The notes under the pieces are model-generated. The model made no database searches. It had not been told where the DNA came from and worked only from the letters and a program-made list of their open reading frames with translations. This document shows positions 14,249-17,135 of a DNA stretch of 17,135 bases, in pieces. Origin of the DNA: JAQVWU01 sp964628455 (GTDB lineage: Bacteria; Bacillota; Clostridia; Oscillospirales; CAG-272); the NCBI GenBank assembly GCA_964628455.1, contig CAZVPD010000079.1, positions 1-17,135 on the forward strand. The letters run 5' to 3'. Made by a program: the position numbers and the translations under genes. The number at the start of each line of letters is the position of its first letter. Within the stretch, counting starts at the first letter, position 1.

Positions 14249-15067
14249 ATGAAAGAACCAACGCGCAAAAGAAAGATAAACATCGATGAAATGACGGACG
14301 GGCAGTTGAAAGCATACCTGAATAAAACAATCGACGACGAAATCGATCAGCCGCCGAACAGGCAGAATATTGATCTGGTCCGTGAGTGCGTTGATTTTAT
14401 TATGGATATCGATGATGCGGAAAAAAGCTTAACCGCCGAGGATATCCGGCGGGAGACTCAGAATATTTTACGGAAGTATAATAACAGCAGAGATAAATTT
14501 TTAAAGCGCGGAATCAAAAAAACCATCTTCATTGCGGCATGTATGATACTGACACTGGGCGTTTTGAATTTGATCGCCTTTGCCTTCGGTTACAACACGC
14601 TGGATGTTTTAAAACAATGGGGCAGCCGTATACTTGATATGCCTGGCAATTCGATATTCGTAAAGGACGAAATAACGTTTTTCAAAAGCAATCTTAAACA
14701 CAAATATGATTCCGTTTCCGATCTGATATCGGGTGAAAATTTAAACATCGCATATCCCGGTTATCTTCCCGACGGTATTTTGCTGAACCGTATCGACTGT
14801 ATCGAAACCGGCGATTTTTTTACGTATATTTTCGTATTCAGCAAAAACACCCTGTCGTTTGAAATATCCGGTCAGTATCCGGATGATATCATTGAAAATC
14901 TTGAAAAGTCAGGTGAAATCCATCAAATAAACGATATTACTTTTTATATCCTGTCATTGGACGATAAAAGCCGGCAGGCCGTATTTATTTTTAATGATAT
15001 GCTTTATACAATAAGATACGATGATTACAGCCGGCTTATAAAAATAACAGAGAATATAAAAAAGTAA
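14249..15067 (+). CDS. Membrane anti-sigma factor with DUF4367-like outer domain
   Basis: The protein has 272 residues from ATG 14249, chosen for its AAAGGAGG site nine bases upstream; a GTG 11 codons earlier lacks one. The N-terminal 90 residues are charged and probably cytosolic, where they would bind the sigma factor. A single membrane segment follows (about 91-114, ending LIAFAFG). The outer domain contains AYPGYLPDGILLNRID (168-183) and ends MLYTIRYDDYSRLIKITENI (251-270), the pattern of DUF4367 domains seen in many clostridial anti-sigma proteins. The zinc-binding HxxxCxxC motif of ZAS anti-sigma factors is absent. It sits 121 bases after the sigma gene with its own ECF-like promoter and 60 bases before a lipoprotein gene. 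Confidence 0.82.
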   Translation: MKEPTRKRKINIDEMTDGQLKAYLNKTIDDEIDQPPNRQNIDLVRECVDFIMDIDDAEKSLTAEDIRRETQNILRKYNNSRDKFLKRGIKKTIFIAACMILTLGVLNLIAFAFGYNTLDVLKQWGSRILDMPGNSIFVKDEITFFKSNLKHKYDSVSDLISGENLNIAYPGYLPDGILLNRIDCIETGDFFTYIFVFSKNTLSFEISGQYPDDIIENLEKSGEIHQINDITFYILSLDDKSRQAVFIFNDMLYTIRYDDYSRLIKITENIKK

Positions 15068-15081
15068 GAAAAGGAATTATA

Positions 15082-15110
15082 ATTTCTGCAGGTTCATGTT
15101 TTGCAGAAAT
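15082..15110 (+). promoter_or_regulatory. Hairpin between the anti-sigma and lipoprotein genes
   Basis: ATTTCTGCA and TGCAGAAAT are perfect complements separated by 11 bases. No T-run follows, so it is not a standard terminator. It lies between an AAAAGGA (15067-15073) and the lipoprotein start codon, which has no ribosome binding site of its own at the usual distance, and may act on translation or RNA processing. Confidence 0.45.
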
Positions 15111-15127
15111 AATGCTATATGTATATT

Positions 15128-17135
15128 ATGAAAAAAAATATTTTTATAAATATATTTGTATTCCTGTTATCTATAAACGTTCTTTTTGTTTCCTGTGATA
15201 AAAGCAATAATAGCGGCGGTGATGTTGATGTTACCGATACGGCAGATAAAACAACTGTACCGGGAATTTACAAACTGAACACACTTGCCCTGCCTGACGG
15301 TTATAAAATATCATCTTATACTTCCAATGTCAATAATGTGATAACGCACGGTGACAGGATATACGCTGCCTGTAAAAAAACACAGAAATCTTTCTCGGAC
15401 GGTCAAAGAAGATCTTCAGAAAATTCAATTATTTACTCCGTAGATCTTGAAGGCGGAGATGAAAAGATATATCCGCTTGAAGTAAACGGAGCTTCAATAA
15501 ATTCTTTTGATATGGATTCCGAAGGAAATTTTTATATATTAGCGGGTTTTTCAACGTTGTATAAATTAAATCCGGACGGAATACCGATATCACAGACCGA
15601 AATTTCCGAACCGGGAACAAATAACGGTTTAAAAGTCGACGGTAATGGAAAGATATATCTTAATTCACAGACGCGAATAAGTATTTTTAACTCTGATCTG
15701 GAATTTCTATATGACATTGAAACGGAATACAGGAACCTGAGCCTTCATACGGCTCCTGACGGAAAAATATTAGCCGAAGATATGAACACAGGATATACCG
15801 CATTGCCTGTATATTATACTGTCAGCGATGACAACAGCCTGAAACAGACCAATATCATAAAGGCGCCGGCAAATGTTACTGAGACATTAAATTCTTATTC
15901 CGTAAAATTCGGCGAGGGATACGACATTTATTTTTACAATATATACGGTGTATACGGTTATAACGACGGGGCTGAAAAAGCCGATGTGTTATGCGATTGG
16001 CTGAACTCCGATCTGTATTTTGATTACACCAGGCTTATTTCCGTCATTTCACTGGATAAAATGGTATGTGTCTCCCGTGATATGTTTGCCGAAACGGAAG
16101 TGGACGGTGAATCCGTCTATGACCTGATCATCATGACGCGTGACAATGATGCCAAACCGAAAATAACGGTAACACTGGCATATATCAATAAAATAGACGA
16201 AGTCCTGCTTGCGGCAATAAATTTCAACCGCTTAAACGATGATTACCGAATTGTCTTTAAAGATTATACAGTATACAGTTCGTCGGAAAATATAGCTGCG
16301 GGCAGAGCCAAATTCAATATGGATCTTGTATCGGGGACCATTCCTGACATTATGCTTTTCGATACGAATATGCCTTATTACGATTACATAGATAAAGGAA
16401 TGTTCGCTGACCTTTATAAGCTTTTTGACGGAGACAGTGAAATGTCACGCGATGATATCCTGTATTCGGTGCGCAGCGCGTATGAAACGGACGGTAAACT
16501 ATACTGCCTGCCGCCGAATTTCCGGATTGACACGATGACCGGAAAAGAGTCGCTTGCAGGAGAAGAAAAATCGCTGACCCTCGATGAATTTTACGGATTA
16601 TACGCAAAAGCGGGTGCCGGAGCGAGTGTTTGTAACATTTCAAACAATAAAAACTTTTTAAAACAGATGCTTCGGGCAAATCTCGGTGATTTTGTTGACT
16701 ATGAAAGTCTGACTTGCAGCTTTGACAGCGAAGAATTTATAAAATATATCGATTTTATCAGGAATTTGCCTGTAAAAAAATATGACACCAATATCCAATT
16801 TACCGATTCAATATTTTATTCCGATTATCTGGAAATTAAAAACAACAAACTTTATTTAAGCGAAATCAGTATATCGGATTTGAATGCCTTTATCAGTCTT
16901 AAATATGTCTACGGCGGAGATAAATATGTGATAAAAGGTTATCCGACAAAAAGCACGAACGGTTCGGTCATATCAAGCTTTTATATGTTCGGAATCTCGG
17001 ACAGCTCGGAGTGCAAAAACGGAGCGTTCGAATTTATAAAATATTATCTCGGCGATCAGATGCAGACTTCGGACGAAGCATTGAACGGCGGTTTGCCTGT
17101 TACCGTTTCGGCGCTTGACATACTGCTTGACAGAG
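15128..17135 (+). CDS. Lipoprotein: propeller-like plus solute-binding domains (3' end beyond window)
   Basis: 669 codons are visible, with no stop before the window edge; comparison with the 763-residue paralog suggests about 100 residues are missing. The signal peptide ends in FVSC (Cys23). Residues about 60-340 are propeller-like repeats (VDGNGKIYLNS, APDGKILAED) and contain FGEGYDIYF...GVYGYN (261-279) and DWLNSD (290-295). The solute-binding part has FNRLNDDYRIVFKDYTVY (366-383), PDIMLFD (406-412), GYPTKSTNGS (604-613) and NGAFEFIKYYL (631-641). The visible end, LPVTVSALDILLD, aligns with LPVTRSAIEKLLE of the 361-2652 protein. ATG 15128 aligns with its paralog; an in-frame ATG at 15119 is possible. 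Neither has a clear ribosome binding site. It probably shares the anti-sigma transcript. Confidence 0.9.
   Translation, partial: MKKNIFINIFVFLLSINVLFVSCDKSNNSGGDVDVTDTADKTTVPGIYKLNTLALPDGYKISSYTSNVNNVITHGDRIYAACKKTQKSFSDGQRRSSENSIIYSVDLEGGDEKIYPLEVNGASINSFDMDSEGNFYILAGFSTLYKLNPDGIPISQTEISEPGTNNGLKVDGNGKIYLNSQTRISIFNSDLEFLYDIETEYRNLSLHTAPDGKILAEDMNTGYTALPVYYTVSDDNSLKQTNIIKAPANVTETLNSYSVKFGEGYDIYFYNIYGVYGYNDGAEKADVLCDWLNSDLYFDYTRLISVISLDKMVCVSRDMFAETEVDGESVYDLIIMTRDNDAKPKITVTLAYINKIDEVLLAAINFNRLNDDYRIVFKDYTVYSSSENIAAGRAKFNMDLVSGTIPDIMLFDTNMPYYDYIDKGMFADLYKLFDGDSEMSRDDILYSVRSAYETDGKLYCLPPNFRIDTMTGKESLAGEEKSLTLDEFYGLYAKAGAGASVCNISNNKNFLKQMLRANLGDFVDYESLTCSFDSEEFIKYIDFIRNLPVKKYDTNIQFTDSIFYSDYLEIKNNKLYLSEISISDLNAFISLKYVYGGDKYVIKGYPTKSTNGSVISSFYMFGISDSSECKNGAFEFIKYYLGDQMQTSDEALNGGLPVTVSALDILLDR

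Noticed and set aside
15429..16679. Several minus-strand frames opposite the right-hand lipoprotein gene
   Set aside because: Shadows of a clearly coding plus-strand frame that is open to the window edge and homologous to two other proteins here.

Overview
The window looks like an accessory envelope locus from a low-GC Gram-positive bacterium, most likely an uncultured clostridial (Oscillospirales-like) lineage. The support is indirect: AGGAGG-type ribosome binding sites, lipobox signal peptides, an ECF sigma factor followed by an anti-sigma protein with a DUF4367-like outer domain, AT-rich intergenic DNA, and no sign of outer-membrane genes. No rRNA, tRNA, CRISPR array or insertion sequence was seen.

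The layout has two arms diverging from about 13.3-13.5 kb. Rightward: an ECF sigma factor (13579-14127), its membrane anti-sigma partner (14249-15067), and a lipoprotein running off the right edge (15128-17135). Leftward, unit 1: a 27-codon small ORF, a small secreted Cys/His-rich protein, two paralogous FtsX-type permeases of about 410 residues and a MacB/LolD-type ATPase (12997 down to 9327), ending at a weak terminator. Leftward, unit 2: a second small secreted Cys/His-rich protein, two FtsX-type permeases (one full size, one lacking almost all of its outer domain), a lipoprotein, a decayed permease copy, an ATPase, a DUF3592-like membrane protein and another lipoprotein (8900 down to 361).

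The three lipoproteins are paralogs with an unusual build. An N-terminal propeller-like beta-repeat region carries the motif FGxGYDxYFxxxxGxYGxN, and it is followed by a family-1-type extracellular solute-binding domain. No sugar-uptake permeases accompany them; the transporters present are all FtsX/MacB type. Both ABC units begin with a small secreted protein of the same Cys/His pattern.

Two near-identical ECF-like promoters (TTTGTAACAAA, exactly 12 bases, TCATATATA) face outward. One precedes the anti-sigma gene and one precedes leftward unit 1. I infer that the sigma factor drives both arms, forming an envelope-sensing or export module. Unit 2 carries the scars of a tandem duplication of permease-ATPase(-lipoprotein): an ATPase stub follows the intact permease, and a shredded permease precedes the intact ATPase.
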